A DNA stretch of 20,584 nucleotides from Pleurotus djamor (GCA_029747585.1 JAPEVF010000593.1:1-20584), one strand, 5' to 3'; numbered from the stretch's first letter, positions 1 to 11,305 are shown. Translations and numbers: made by a program. Notes: generated by a model from the letters alone, not told the origin.

Positions 1-267
1 CTGTCGAGATGTCCTACTTGAAGTCCGATAGAGAGTCTGGGACGGCCGAACGTACCTCGAGGTTACGGACAAGTCGAAGGGGCGAGTCGGTATTCTGCCT
101 ACTCTAGCATCGTCGGGAAGACTCCACCTGGTAGTGCGCGCGGCCACACTGGTAGCCAGTTGGTTTGTCGCCCAACGAAACCACCTTGGTAAACCTTCGG
201 TTGGTGATGCACACAGTTGACGATACTGAAATGCTTTTGTTTCCAATTAATCATCCTACTACGACAA

Positions 268-1033
268 TCATGCACCGACACCGATACTTCGAATATATTC
301 CAAGCGATACGGATTGGCATCTGTAACCTCACTGCGGTTGTGGGGAATCCACTTGGGCTCGTCCTAAGTATATCGATGGTCAATCAAAGTCGAGGTACGA
401 GTAATGAGTGATGGTCTCACTTTGAAGAGACGAAGGGCCTTGATATTGTTCTGCTCATCCAGTGTAAAACGGTGATAGATTCCAGCTGGAATGACAATGA
501 GGTCTCCTGGCGTGACGGCAATACGGATCCACTCGTCAGAAGATGTTTCTGTCAAGTAAGTAATGGTAATGAGTATTTGTTGAGCAAAAGGCAGCACGAT
601 ATACTCACCTCGAACATCAAAGAACCCGCTGCCAGAGAGGATGTAACGAATCTCCTCATCTTCATGCATATGCCTGGTATTTGCGTCTTTAAATGTCCAA
701 GGTGTTTCACGACTAGTGAACATACTCTTGGAAGAAACCTTTTATCTTCTCCTCGTATATCTGTGGCCCTATTTTGAGACTCGCCACATCGCCGACTCAA
801 ACCACTCAACCCACCTCACCCATTCCCTCTTTGGAGACATTGATAGTATCCCTATTTTTGTAGCCTCGTTCCTTGGCAATGGCGTCGATTTTTGCTTCAT
901 ACCCCTCAACTGGGACCTCCCAATACTTGACGCCGATGCTCTCCAAGACTGAGAGGGAAACAGGGCGAGAGGGGACGAAATCGTGGGGTAGTCGCTGGTC
1001 CCCCGGCAGATTATCAAAGTAGTACGCCCTCAT
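268..1033 (-). CDS. ADI1: Acireductone dioxygenase (methionine salvage), 5 exons, 181 aa
   Basis: Acireductone dioxygenase of the cupin superfamily oxidises the methionine-salvage intermediate acireductone with O2 to 4-methylthio-2-oxobutanoate and formate (Fe form); the Ni form of the family gives an off-pathway product with CO. Exons on the minus strand are 1033-820, 768-726, 673-609, 548-421 and 363-268, with GT-AG introns of 51-60 nt. They sum to 546 nt, 181 residues, close to the ~179 of animal homologues. The protein opens [16 protein letters not shown] and carries [13 protein letters not shown]. The metal-binding stretch [11 protein letters not shown] supplies His87, His89 and Glu93, and GIYHRF supplies His133, matching the known ligand spacing. 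It ends with [10 protein letters not shown] and a TGA at 270-268. The ATG at 1033 was chosen because it gives the conserved N-terminus; an open stretch to 1105 is probably leader. Function is very likely intact, and no ambiguous bases fall in the gene. Confidence 0.96.
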
Positions 1034-1697
1034 GGTGGTTTCAGAGAAAGGAGTGGGTTGAGTGAGAAGAATCTGACGAATATATACGGGCCAACGGGAA
1101 TGCACTGCATGATGTCGGTATCACAGATCATCACATCATCGCTCAAAAATGGAAATTAACCCGAGGTAAGCCCCGCCTGTATTTACATGGATTTGAGCTG
1201 CTAATTGAGACTTGTATGAGCTTGGATGTGCTGTTGCATAGAATGTCTCGAGGAGGCCTTTAGGATTTAGGAAAAGCCGCCACTGAGTGAAACAAGAGCG
1301 AGAAGTGCGTGGCTTGGCAATAGCATCGTATTGATCGTGAGACAAAACTATCCCACGGTCAGAATCTCTATCACGAATCCTGCCACTGCCAGCCCAGTCC
1401 CATCCTCATTTGCACCACTCATCATCAGCTTCGACCACTCAACATCTCAGTAGCTCAATGAAGCAAAAGGCGAGAATCTTAGTGGCTCATGGCCGGGACC
1501 AAATAGCAGGCGATTGCCAGTCAATGACTGATCGAGTCTAGGGACGGACCCGAAATTACTCGTCAAAAACTTCTTAATTCATCCTCCCAGCAACGACAAA
1601 TCGGCATTTATACCTTCAAACACAGAGCACAGCACTTTGAAAGGGTCGTCAATGTATAAAAGCATGAGTGGAGTGGCTCGAATCCGCATACGCTATC
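1034..1697. promoter_or_regulatory. Intergenic region between divergent genes (shared promoter region)
   Basis: This 664-bp stretch separates the minus-strand acireductone dioxygenase start (1033) from the plus-strand chorismate-lyase-like/NRPS-like gene start (1698), so it must hold both promoters. No open frame in it resembles a protein, and it has no ambiguous bases. The only element I can point to is a TATA-like box near its right end, listed separately. Confidence 0.6.
1655..1660 (+). promoter_or_regulatory. TATA-like box (TATAAA) of the NRPS-like gene
   Basis: TATAAA lies 38 bp upstream of the proposed ATG at 1698, which would leave a very short 5' leader if transcription starts about 30 bp downstream. 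It supports the ATG at 1698, at the start of the chorismate-lyase-like domain, rather than a start further in at 2320. No other element confirms it. Confidence 0.4.
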
Positions 1698-4600
1698 ATG
1701 CTGGCTTCTAATACTTTCGACGCGACCTCCACTACTACGACGGTGTGTTTTCTTTCATTCTGGGAGAACGTCTTCATGACGCATTCTTTGAACAGGTCCA
1801 ATGCGACCACCTACTATCTGGATTGGAGAGAATCCTCGTTACGTGTCAGGGAGATTTGCAGCGGATACTCAGGTGCGCAAAGGCGACGCGTATCTTGACC
1901 GACTTTGACCATGATTCAGTGCTTTCTTTGACCATTCTATTGCCGTGGAATGCGTGTATCGACGGACGGGGTCTCGGATAGAGGCCGCCTCTCCCAGAAA
2001 CCCAATCACACAGGATCGCCAAGTTCTTCTCAAATGTCGCTCCCACACGGTGTGCGTAGCCACCTCCACCGTCGTGATCACTTGCCCAGAGGTCGAACGA
2101 TTGTTCTTGGATGAACAGTACCCCATCGGCCAGCTCTTTCGCAAGCTTGGCGTTACTCCTCAATTTCACTTNCAGAATGTCAACGTTTCATATCCTTCGG
2201 GCTTCAGAGAGCTCGAGAGAACGTACCAGCTTTCGGCTGAAGGNGTCTCTTGTACCATACTTGAAGTTTTTCCAGACGCCAGTCTTTTCGTCAAGGGTAT
2301 CCCCTCTGAAGTCCNTCNCATGCCTTCCAATACGGACGTCNNGGATTCCGTTGCTCAATATACTTCGGACGTGTTTTTCACCATGGTCCCTCATTCGCCA
2401 CTNAATACACCCACTCTTTCATCCATTCTCGATCAACAAGCTTTNNATAGCACTGTTGGTCGTCGCGTCTTCGCCTGCTACCCTCATTTTGACCGACACG
2501 GTGGACGCTACAAGGAAATCACATACTCCCAGCTCGCTCGGACCGTCGACCATGAGGCTTGNCTTTGGAGCCGAAGNCTGCGACCTTTTNCCCAAAGCGT
2601 GGACCCACCTATCGTCGCCGTATTGGCNGATAGCAGTTTCGATTATGCTGTCACTCTTTTGGCCCTGATGAANCTGAATCTCTCCGTGTTNTTGCTAGCT
2701 CCCGCAGTGAGTNTCTCTTGTTCGGACANGAGGTCTCANNTCNNATNNTTNGGACTGATNCNTNNNCACAGAACTCGGAAGCGGCTATATCCCATTTGTT
2801 AAAGTCTTGTACGACCGCTGCGATCATCTGTTCTCTCCGACATTTCCACCTTGGCACCGTCGCTGCAGCTACCCTGGACATACCTGTCTTTATTTTTGAA
2901 GATTTCAAGATGTATGAGATCGATGATGTAATACGTCGCCCTTTGATTGCGCCGACACCCCTTCGCATGTCGCCGCCCGACGTNCCTATTATTGTGCACA
3001 GCTCGGGATCGACAGCNTTCCCTAAACCTGGTACGACCTACTGNGTTCACGTTTGTCANCTCTNNCTAACATCTACGTGTCTTCGNTNGTCCNCAGTTCG
3101 NTGGTCGCAGAAGAGTTTCCTGAGCAACAGCCAGGTTTTACTTTCCAACGGCGGGTGGTCAGTTTTCACCGACCCTGATAATCGCTTCCTCTGTCTAGGA
3201 CCCTTGTACGTTTAAACGCTTATGTACAAGTGCGTTTCCTAGATTGACACAATCTTGCGCACAGATTTCATACGCTTGGTCTGACAATTGGGCTAGCGAA
3301 TACCATTTGTGCCGGAACCACCATCGTGTTTCCTCTGACCCGAACATGGCCTCCTTCACCTGCTGATATCGCAAATTCCCTCCGATTGTCATCAGCCACT
3401 ACATGTGTCATCGTTCCACTCCTTTTGGAACAACTTGTGGGTGTACTCGAGGACGAGAATTCGGCGAACCCCTTGCAGCTTCTGAGCAACCTCAGACTTT
3501 TGTTCGGTATGTTGCTGNTGACCNNNNCCNCCTATTCTTATCATGANTTAATCCCTGTCTAGTCGGTGGTGCTCATTGTCCGAAATCCCTGGCCCACCGT
3601 CTCGTCAACGCTGGGGTCAATTTGAAGTGTATCTATGGCTCTAGCGAGACTGGACATCTTCTGGTTGGGTCTCATGATCCCTCGACTGCGCGTGAAGACT
3701 CTTGGGATCTCATGCGACCATTTCCTCANACATCTGTTGTCTTCAAGCCACTGGTCGGCGACTTTGGTGTCGATAANATGTATCAAGTACACATGGCAAA
3801 GGAAGATGTNCGCCTCGCGCCTCATACAATCCGAGATGACTCTGNNACTTGGAGTACGGGTGATGTTGTGGAAGAATCGCCCCCAGGATCTGGNTGGTAT
3901 CGACTCCTTTATAGGGATGACGACATCCTCGTCCATGTTAGNGGTATGNAATACTGCTCCTTGACGCCTGCATGCTGTTGACNTTGATTACTTTNCTTAG
4001 GCGAGAAAACCAACCCCATCCCAATGGAAATAACCTGTCGAGAACATAAGTTGNTTGACTCTGTGGCTATCATTGGTCATCAGCGTCGTGTAACTGCTGC
4101 GGTTGTGCANCTGGTGGAACCGTATGCTCGGCANTTTACTGAGGTACAACGCCTGACCATGATTCATGAGGCTATCGATGCTGCCAANCGCGAGGCACCC
4201 CGTCACTCACGTGTTCTACAAGAGATGGTTTTCGTCATTCCTCTTGGGTATGGTAAGTCCTTACCGAGGACTCCCAAAGGTTTGTCCATGTTGGTTTGCA
4301 TCGCCAGGGCTCAGGATTGACCAATCACTGCAGGCAATTGTATCCGACCGAAGGTTCTCCAGCAATTTGCTGATGAAATAGACGCACTGTATCGTAACTT
4401 CGAGGACGATAACGATAGTCAAGGAGGCTCTTCATCTNCTTCGTCTGTCACTGTCATTGACGTCCAAAACCAAGTCCTTCCGGTGTTGGAAGATGTAGTT
4501 GGCTATCGTCTCAAGTCGGCTGANTACGAACGCAGCTTCTTCGATATGGGTCTCGATTCGGTTAAGGCTATGCAACTTCGTACCCGTTTGGCCAAGTCTT

Positions 4601-6122
4601 TCTCTACTAAGCTCCCCCAAAAGTTCATCTACCANCACTTCACCCTATCTGACCTATCCGCCGCCTTATCCCAGCAACTCTCGTCTAGGNCTAGCACGCC
4701 TTTACCCGCATTGGGCTCTTCCCCGTCGCCTGTGCACCCACCCTCTCGCAACGANACNCTGGATTCCTTGATCAAGAGTCAAGTCGACATACTTGCCAAT
4801 TCTGCACAGTTCCTGCAAGCCAGCCGTCTAACAGCGGACNCACACTCGCCCACTGGGCACGTTGTCGGGGTAGTCGGTGCAGCCGGTTCGCTCGGGGTTT
4901 GGCAAGTCAAAGCCCTGCTTGATCAAGCCAATGTCAAACAAGTCGTCTGTTTGGTTCGTGGCAAGGATGTGNCGGCTGTGTATGATAAGATGGTGAACGG
5001 CTTTCAGCATGCCAAANTGACTGGGTTAGCTCNGTTCTGTGAAGCGTGTAGGGAAAGTCAGACCTCGCAACCTGATGTTCCCGCGACTAGCTTGAGACAG
5101 AGGCTCGTCGTCGTGCCCTTTGATCTAGGCCAGAGTCAGCTCGTGCCATCAGAGTACTATGCTCTGGCGTCTACCCTCACTACGATCATACACACGGGCT
5201 GGAAGATGGACTTTAACCAAGTGGTTCAAGGNTTTCAAGACTGCATCCAAGGTTAGCCCTTCCTTTGTCAGTCGGGTTGAGTCTAATCCGATATGATAGG
5301 GACGACTCGCCTGCTTATCTTGGCTGCCTTCCTTCGCCCCAAGNAGTTCTACTTCATCTCCAGCATCGGTACCGTTCTTGAATCCCTAGTTACTCCAGTG
5401 CCAGAGGCTCTTCCTCCTTGGACGAAAGATGATCCTGTCCGCGCCTCGCCACACGGCTATAGCGAATCGAAATTCGTCTGCGAGTACGTGATTGAAGCTG
5501 CGTCGAGGATCTTGGATATCCCCTGTAGTATCGCTCGAATTGGGCAGATTTCGGGAGACTCCGTCTCAGGCGTTTGGAAGGTACGAAGTTGTACTGCCAG
5601 CTATCTCCGCCGTCAGCTGACTCAGTACGTCAGGTCCAAGAGATGAACCCCATCATTATCGCTGGTAGTGCGCGTATTCGCAAGTTCCCAGTGGCCCCAG
5701 GTGCCATCATGGACTGGACACCTGTTGACACCGTGGGTCAGACCACAGCTGAACTCGCGACCGCTGAGCAAACGCCATCGGCCTCTTTTCGCGTCCACCA
5801 TATTGTCAACCCTTCACCCTCAACGTATGGTCNANTGGTTCATCATNTAAATTCNCTGGGCCTGTGTATGGAACCCGTTTCNCCTCGTGACTGGTGGGAA
5901 GCCATCCATCAAGATGAGGGGAATCCTTGCCTNGCCATTGAAAGTTACATTGAAGAGGCCGTTGTCGAAGCTTTCGAGAGGTTGGGCGACGAAGCGTCGG
6001 TGACGCTGGATGTTACTAATACTCTCGATGCCTCAGCGTCGCTTTCCAGTTGCCCGCCGGTCGACGATCAACTCTGGAAGAAATGTGTTTCATACTGGAG
6101 GAGTATNGGATTCTTAAACTAA
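1698..6122 (+). CDS. Chorismate-lyase-like domain fused to adenylation-carrier-reductase (NRPS-like/CAR-like) enzyme, 1289 aa
   Basis: Exons: 1698-1742, 1796-1953, 1998-2706, 2772-3030, 3097-3205, 3265-3506, 3563-3943, 4001-4279, 4334-5251, 5300-5580, 5634-6122; total 3,870 nt, in frame. Residues ~16-170 resemble UbiC/DUF98 chorismate pyruvate-lyases (LLSGLERILVTCQGDLQRIL, DRQVLL, YPIGQLF, TILEVFPDASLF). The adenylation domain (~190-730) has IIVHSSGSTAFPKP at ~377, YGSSETG at 532 and the A10 motif RTPKG with Lys727. The carrier motif FFDMGLDSVKAMQLR has its phosphopantetheine serine at 803. The NADPH reductase domain has GAAGSLG at 909, HTGWKMDFN, SGVW and YSESK (Tyr1087, Lys1091), and ends YWRSxGFLN. 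Adenylation-carrier-reductase enzymes activate a carboxylic acid, tether it and release an aldehyde or alcohol. The substrate is not shown; a hydroxybenzoate is inferred from the fused domain. Fungal enzymes of this type are usually ~1,000-1,100 residues, so the first ~175 residues are extra. Individual short introns could be off by a few bases. Confidence 0.88.
1796..2319 (+). other. N-terminal chorismate pyruvate-lyase-like (UbiC/DUF98) domain of the fusion
   Basis: The domain spans the intron at 1954-1997. Similarity rests on motif order: a leucine-rich start ending in a DG-like turn with TxxL (here CQGDLQRIL), an arginine before VLL, a PIG turn, and a closing glutamate in TILEVFP followed by ASLF. 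In E. coli UbiC the equivalents are the active-site arginine of REILL, the TPLG turn and the glutamate of TELFLPASPLY; both catalytic residues appear conserved here. UbiC splits chorismate to 4-hydroxybenzoate and pyruvate, and Rv2949c of the same superfamily does this for mycobacterial lipids. The assignment is by eye. The fold is shared with UTRA regulatory domains, so a ligand-binding role is an alternative. Confidence 0.65.
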
Positions 6123-6484
6123 CGTCGAATGCTCCTTCAACATATGTTGACTACTTATATAATCTATGATATGAACCCATTCAGTTGTACTATACAGCAT
6201 CGTAATTCTCTTGCACCATATTTTGCTAACTTGATCATTTATATANNANTACTGATTACTTGTAACGTNTGGNTCNGGTTNNATCCNANNNNTANAGGAA
6301 AAGAACATCTCATCACGACACGATGAAGAATACATAAGTNNGGNAAGATAAGGCATAGGTAATCAAGGNAGGCAAGGTCCAAACCAGTGCCACACATACT
6401 TGGGCATGGGAACGAGAAAGATCACCTGCTAATGCTGCGNCGAAGGATTGCGATTGATTATTTGGATGATCTCTGTGNTGAAGC
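6123..6484. other. Intergenic region between convergent genes
   Basis: This 362-bp AT-rich stretch lies between the stop of the plus-strand NRPS-like gene (6122) and the stop of the minus-strand ATPase-like gene (6485), so it holds both 3' untranslated regions. It contains a dense run of ambiguous bases at about 6246-6296 and no credible coding frame. AATAAA-like signals are not clear. Confidence 0.6.
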
Positions 6485-9400
6485 TCAGNAATTCAGTANN
6501 NATGCNGAGCGATGAGTGAGCACACCTTCAAGCTGAACTCGGNCATCAAAGACAGTAGCATGGCTTCCACGACCNCCAACATTTCCCCCGTGAATTGCGC
6601 CGTTGTATGTGTCGCCGTATATGTGGATGTTGATTAGGTTGANCTGNACTTCCCTATTCTCTGCCAGAACCGTGGCTAGATAAGAACTTCCNGCCAGAGG
6701 TACTGAGCGNGGCGGGGGTCCAGCCATGGGGTAGTCTTCTGCGGTATAAAAGGTGCCATCTGAGGTGAAGCTNTCGTGTAAGACAGAAGCCGCTGTAGAN
6801 ACAGCACTNCCAGCATCGATCGAGTAAAATTGCGTAGACGAGGCTGAGTTAGGCTGGAATGGCGAAGAAGCCATGACCCATTCAGGAGTCGTCTGACTTG
6901 CTGTCATTAGTTCAGGCACTTGAGACAGGATTGAATCAAGGGAGACCGAGCTAAAGAAATGTCAGANNGNNTATCACTTCCGTGATAAAAGGAAGGGTAC
7001 CCACACATCCATGGGAGAGNTTCGCAAACAGTGAATCAATTCAGCAAGGCGNTCACCTAGNCTCGCGTAGGGATCCAGGGGGTCGAGGGCTTGGTCGTCT
7101 GCCATGCTGGGCACCTCGTCGATATATTGNGGTCCATCAAACTGATTTTGAGACGGTGNGCTGGATGAAGAAACGGATGANATAGTCAATTCATCAGTAC
7201 TTNCGAATTGTCGACTCCCGAAATGAGTNTCCGGAAACAGGGTNGTAGACTGAGACGGGTCGAAAGGGATATGACCTGAAGAAGGGGTNGAAAAATCATC
7301 CAAGAAAAANAGATATCTCTCGCTACGGCGNGGCGGAGGATCTGCGTGNATTGNTTGTGCNAGNGGCCCAGATCGCGCATTCGCTGGAGCAANCAGAGGT
7401 AAAGGGGGCNCCTGAGGGGATAGNGCTCCNAGGATACGCAGTGCCCAAGTTGTGNGAGGAAGCTTTCGAGTAATGGTCCCTANAGGGATCACAGACATTC
7501 CGAGGAAGATAGAAGCACACCACCCACGGGCATTAAGGGGGACAACCAAGTCCATGGGTCGGATGCATTGGATGAGAATGANCTGGANGCCTACGCCTTC
7601 AATTGCTTTTAGCAAACGATCTACGAATGTCGAAGGTAGGTCGGGNNACAATAAGCTTGTNNGCTTACCTNCTGANAGTATGAAGATCAGNTTAAACTCC
7701 CTTGAGATACCTTCCAAGANGTTGACACGAAATCGCGTCGTTCTACAGTTCACGGCATTGAAGAGCAAGCAGAAGATNANCGTGTTGAAGGCGAGCGTTT
7801 GGAGCAGTATTNCGTCCGAGCCTTCGATNTCTTCAGCACCGANGATTTTGNATCCATAAACTCGGACCAAGGTTACAGCGGTGACTTGGAGACAAGATTG
7901 GACGGCGACTTGTTGAATCATCTGGGTAGAGAAAAGTGGGGAAGACGGCGCATCTGGAGGGNAGTTCCAAAGACTGGAAAGCGGTTGGGAATGGGACANG
8001 CCGAAAGAAGATGCNTCNAAGANNAGATTCGCCCACATAAAATGGAAGGGCGACATGACTATCANCCCGGGCGTGACACANATAAGAGCGANGGATGTTA
8101 TNCCNGAGATNATNTGGTATTGAAGGAGCTGACGNGCGACATCTTTAACGTGNCTTGACCAANGTATNAGAGTTTCTAGTGAAGANAGGTCCGCTGTNAC
8201 ATCAGCAGGNAACGGGCGAGGGCATGAAGACACAGAGACGTGGGCGTCGTTGACGAATTTGGTATCGCCAGCTACACAGACAACATGATCCAGNGACATG
8301 AGGTCACAGGCGAGGAGTTGAACATCGTCTGAAGAGGCATTAGACAAAACGTCAAGATGAGAGGCTATGGATAATCGTTGATGGAGCGGGAGAGACCGAA
8401 ATTCCGACCCTCGAATGCCTTGTGCAGGCTCACCACGAGTATCGGTGGTATGAGCCTGGGGATCGCAAACGGCGTGAGTCGTAGAAAGCTTTATCGACAC
8501 GCCAGCTCGCCTAAGCTTCGCTGCGGATGGAGACCCCAGAGGGTTCACGAGGCTTTGGACAACCATGGTCCCAATAAACGTTAAATCTTCCAGCGTGACC
8601 AGGTCATAAGCCTACAGGAGTAAATCGTGAGCGATATTGGGAAGGATGACAAGNAACNGGGGGGAAGAGCCTGCACTTACCTGNTTTGGAANCATGGCTG
8701 CGACAGGCCAACGATCCATATCTTTGTAGCACAGCGCGATTATNNTNCCAGTGCTGTCAGGGGATGCGTGTCCGNNTCGACTTGGATATCGACGGTGCTG
8801 ATAGGTTCTACAGGAACAACGTNTGNCGACGGATNTNGTTCAGGTTGCGTCATGACCTGTAGGATGCATTTGTTTACGAGGAGNNTCGCAGGTCCGATGG
8901 CGAAAAGACGAAAGGAATTGTTGGTATGAACAACAAAGATGGCGACTGGACGATNGCGAGTGCAAGGGACCTCGTAAACGACCTTGGGTACGTGAGGCGG
9001 GCTATTGAACCCGATACGCCGAGCAAAGTGCAAGATGGGNTTTGAGTACGTTGATGCTAGAGTNACAGCTTCGGCAAACAAAGCAGCCAGCGCAGGTGGA
9101 AGGGGGTCTACGACACATCCCACCTCCTCTGCATCAGGGGCGGAAAACACCATCCTTGTCCCGATGGACGCATCGGTAACCCGGCCGGTGTCGGAAAATA
9201 GCGGTGTATTTTCGTTGATGAGAACCACCGTCGTGCAGGCCAAGGTGTCTAGAGATGTTGGATCATGGATCCGAATGCCTTCATTCAAGAGGNAAGAAGC
9301 AACATGGGAAACGGGGTCCGCAATAACGAGCGGTAGACCTTCTCAACGTACGTTGGTGAGCATGCAAGACCGATAAGTGTACAAAGCACATACCAGCGGG

Positions 9401-10924
9401 CGATCCCATGATTACCATGATGATTGGCAGTAGTAAGTAGCTAAGATAGCGTACAACACCACTGGGAGAAAGACTAGGAAGAATGTTCAACCTATCACTG
9501 AGAANAGGGAATTGGAGCAATCCTGAAAACACATACACTACTCATCGACCATGCCCACAACCCGTAGGATAAGGCACAGTCTTGGCAAATGTATTTGAAT
9601 CTTCTGGTCTGCGAACATACCTAGCGGGAACTTCGACCAAAAATCGGATGAAGATGGCGATTGTTAAAAGTGTCCCTATCAGAAAGGCCCAAGCAGAGGT
9701 TTGTGAGGCGATTTGGTCGACCTGAGCTTGGTGAACGGGACGCCATAGTCGCCGGGGTGATTCTAGGAAAATAAGTTGAGCNAGAGAAACGAAGTCATCA
9801 TGTCACAAACGCACCTCTCAATTGGAGACTGAGGATAACATATATGCAAGTTCCATTTACTACCCGACTTCCGCTGAGAAGAAAACAATCGCAGTCTTCC
9901 TGATCCTCATCGTCTCCTTGTTCATGTCTAAGGGTCTGACAAGCCTCGAATGAAAGCTTACGGGCGTCATCCCGACCACCTGGTAAAGCGGTCTCGTCAC
10001 ATTTCACGCCGTGCCCCCGTATGAAAAGTCCATCAAACGGGACTAAATCTCCGGGGAGAAGAACAATGACGTCCCCAACCACGATTTCCTAGAAACAACG
10101 TTGGTNCAGCTCAGAATAATGCTTTATGTGGCCAAACGAACCTGGCGAGAGATTTGAACTNTGTGCGAATTACGGATGACGGTGAAATAAGGGAGCTCTT
10201 CGATGCTCCTCATCTGCGTTTCCCTTGTCCAGCTGGTGAATATGGACAAGCCCGCCTAATAANAAAATCATTAGAAGTCAACTTATATCAGGCAATACTC
10301 GTACATGGAGAAGCCCAGCCCCGATTGTGCACAAGGATGGTAGCAGCGCTCCCTGGATGCTTGTTATACCCGTTCCGGTGGCACTCTTAGTAGAAAAGGC
10401 CCACAAGGAACATCCAAGCAAGCAGATGCCGATAAAGAACAGACATAGCTGTAATGATNATATTTAAGTGGGCTCGCTCATTCATCAAAGGTTGATATGC
10501 GCACCAGGGGGTAATCGCTGAAAACTGAGGCGTAAACCGAGACGCCACACTTGATCACCGCTAGACAACCGAAATGACGGCGACGCAACGCGAACTCTTC
10601 AGCGACTGTAGTAATGGTCCGTCAGTAACGATTGNGGCACGGTCCGCAGTAGNGGGTACCTGAAGGGTCTGAGTCAGTTCGACCTTCGAGTAAGCACCGG
10701 AGGCCATCTTCAGAAGTGTTTAACCCTTGGAGAAGGCTTTCTGTTCCTCCAAGTTGGTGGAGCGCGTTGAAATCCTTTGAATATANTATCGACGAAAGCG
10801 TCGTAGGGTCATATGGGAACGAAGAGACGGTGTTCCTGACAGAAGTCGAAGGAGGGTATGCTACATAGGATTCTGGGTCAGAAGGCTGAATGANCACGGG
10901 TTCCAGCAACTTACAATGGTTCAT
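6485..10924 (-). CDS. P2B (PMC1/PMCA-type) calcium-ATPase-like pseudoenzyme, 13 exons, 1268 aa
   Basis: Exons (minus): 10924-10660, 10605-10570, 10517-10405, 10352-10305, 10255-10142, 10088-9815, 9762-9562, 9522-9394, 9341-8857, 8797-8681, 8611-7669, 7620-7005, 6950-6485; total 3,807 nt, all phases consistent. An in-frame TAG lies just upstream of the ATG. Family features: LHQLGGTESLLQGL at the N-terminus, VVGDVIVLLPGDLVPFDG and GHGVKCDE in the actuator domain, EGLPL in M4, CYKDMDRWP, FNTxIFCLLFNAVNCR near M7-M8, and PLNARGW...LGMSVIPxG at M9-M10. Catalytic motifs are replaced: TGES by PGGR (228-231), the phosphorylated Asp of DKTGT by Asn436 (INENTP), and TGDGxND by AGDTKFVND (708-715). KGA and TGDN are also lost. 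The C-terminal ~250 residues are Ser/Pro-rich. It cannot run the normal phosphoenzyme cycle; a regulatory or scaffold role in a membrane is possible but unproven. The splice choice at 9561-9523 (39 nt) is the weakest. Confidence 0.82.
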
Positions 10925-11305
10925 ATCAGACTAGAAGGTCATATGCGCAGAGTCCGATGATGTTTGAAGACCAACAGAANGCAGAGGTGCATCAATAGGT
11001 GATAGGATGGGATGTCCACAGTATAGGACTGAAACTCGGCGGAGGGGAAAGCCATAAGTCCAAGACAGTCAAGGGTGTCTTTTAAACAAAGCCACCAGAT
11101 GCGGTTGAGATGGGCGTTCGAATTCGAGATTCACGGGCGATGATATGCTCAAAACGACCACTGGCTAAACACGTGTAGGGGAACCTCCTTAGAATGACAG
11201 GGTGAACCTTGACTGAAGGCAACGACCGAAAAGGCTACATCGGAACGATCACGGAATAAGCTTTAAGGCACAAAATGTGAGCGTCATCTGGAGGTCATGC
11301 TTTGG
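10925..11305. other. Intergenic region upstream of the ATPase-like gene
   Basis: These 381 bp separate the likely end of the unrecognised minus-strand gene (TGA at 11308-11306) from the ATG of the ATPase-like gene (10924). The stretch should contain the latter's promoter. I see no TATA box, repeat or coding frame that I trust. Confidence 0.45.

Noticed and set aside
3..107. Open plus-strand frame of 34 codons at the left edge ending in TAG at 105-107
   Set aside because: It could be the end of a gene lying to the left, but it is short and shows no recognisable motif.
1034..1105. Upstream in-frame extension of acireductone dioxygenase to 1105
   Set aside because: The conserved family N-terminus is MRAYYF at 1033; the extension has no family counterpart.
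8740..8860. Apparent frameshift in the ATPase-like gene, where the frame runs into TAA before the IIALCYKDMDRWP motif
   Set aside because: A normal 59-nt GT-AG intron at 8856-8798 (phase 0 on both sides) joins the frames without any lesion.
6485..10924. Calling the P-type ATPase gene a pseudogene
   Set aside because: The catalytic motifs are lost, but all 13 exons are in phase over 3,807 nt with no stop, which points to a maintained pseudoenzyme.
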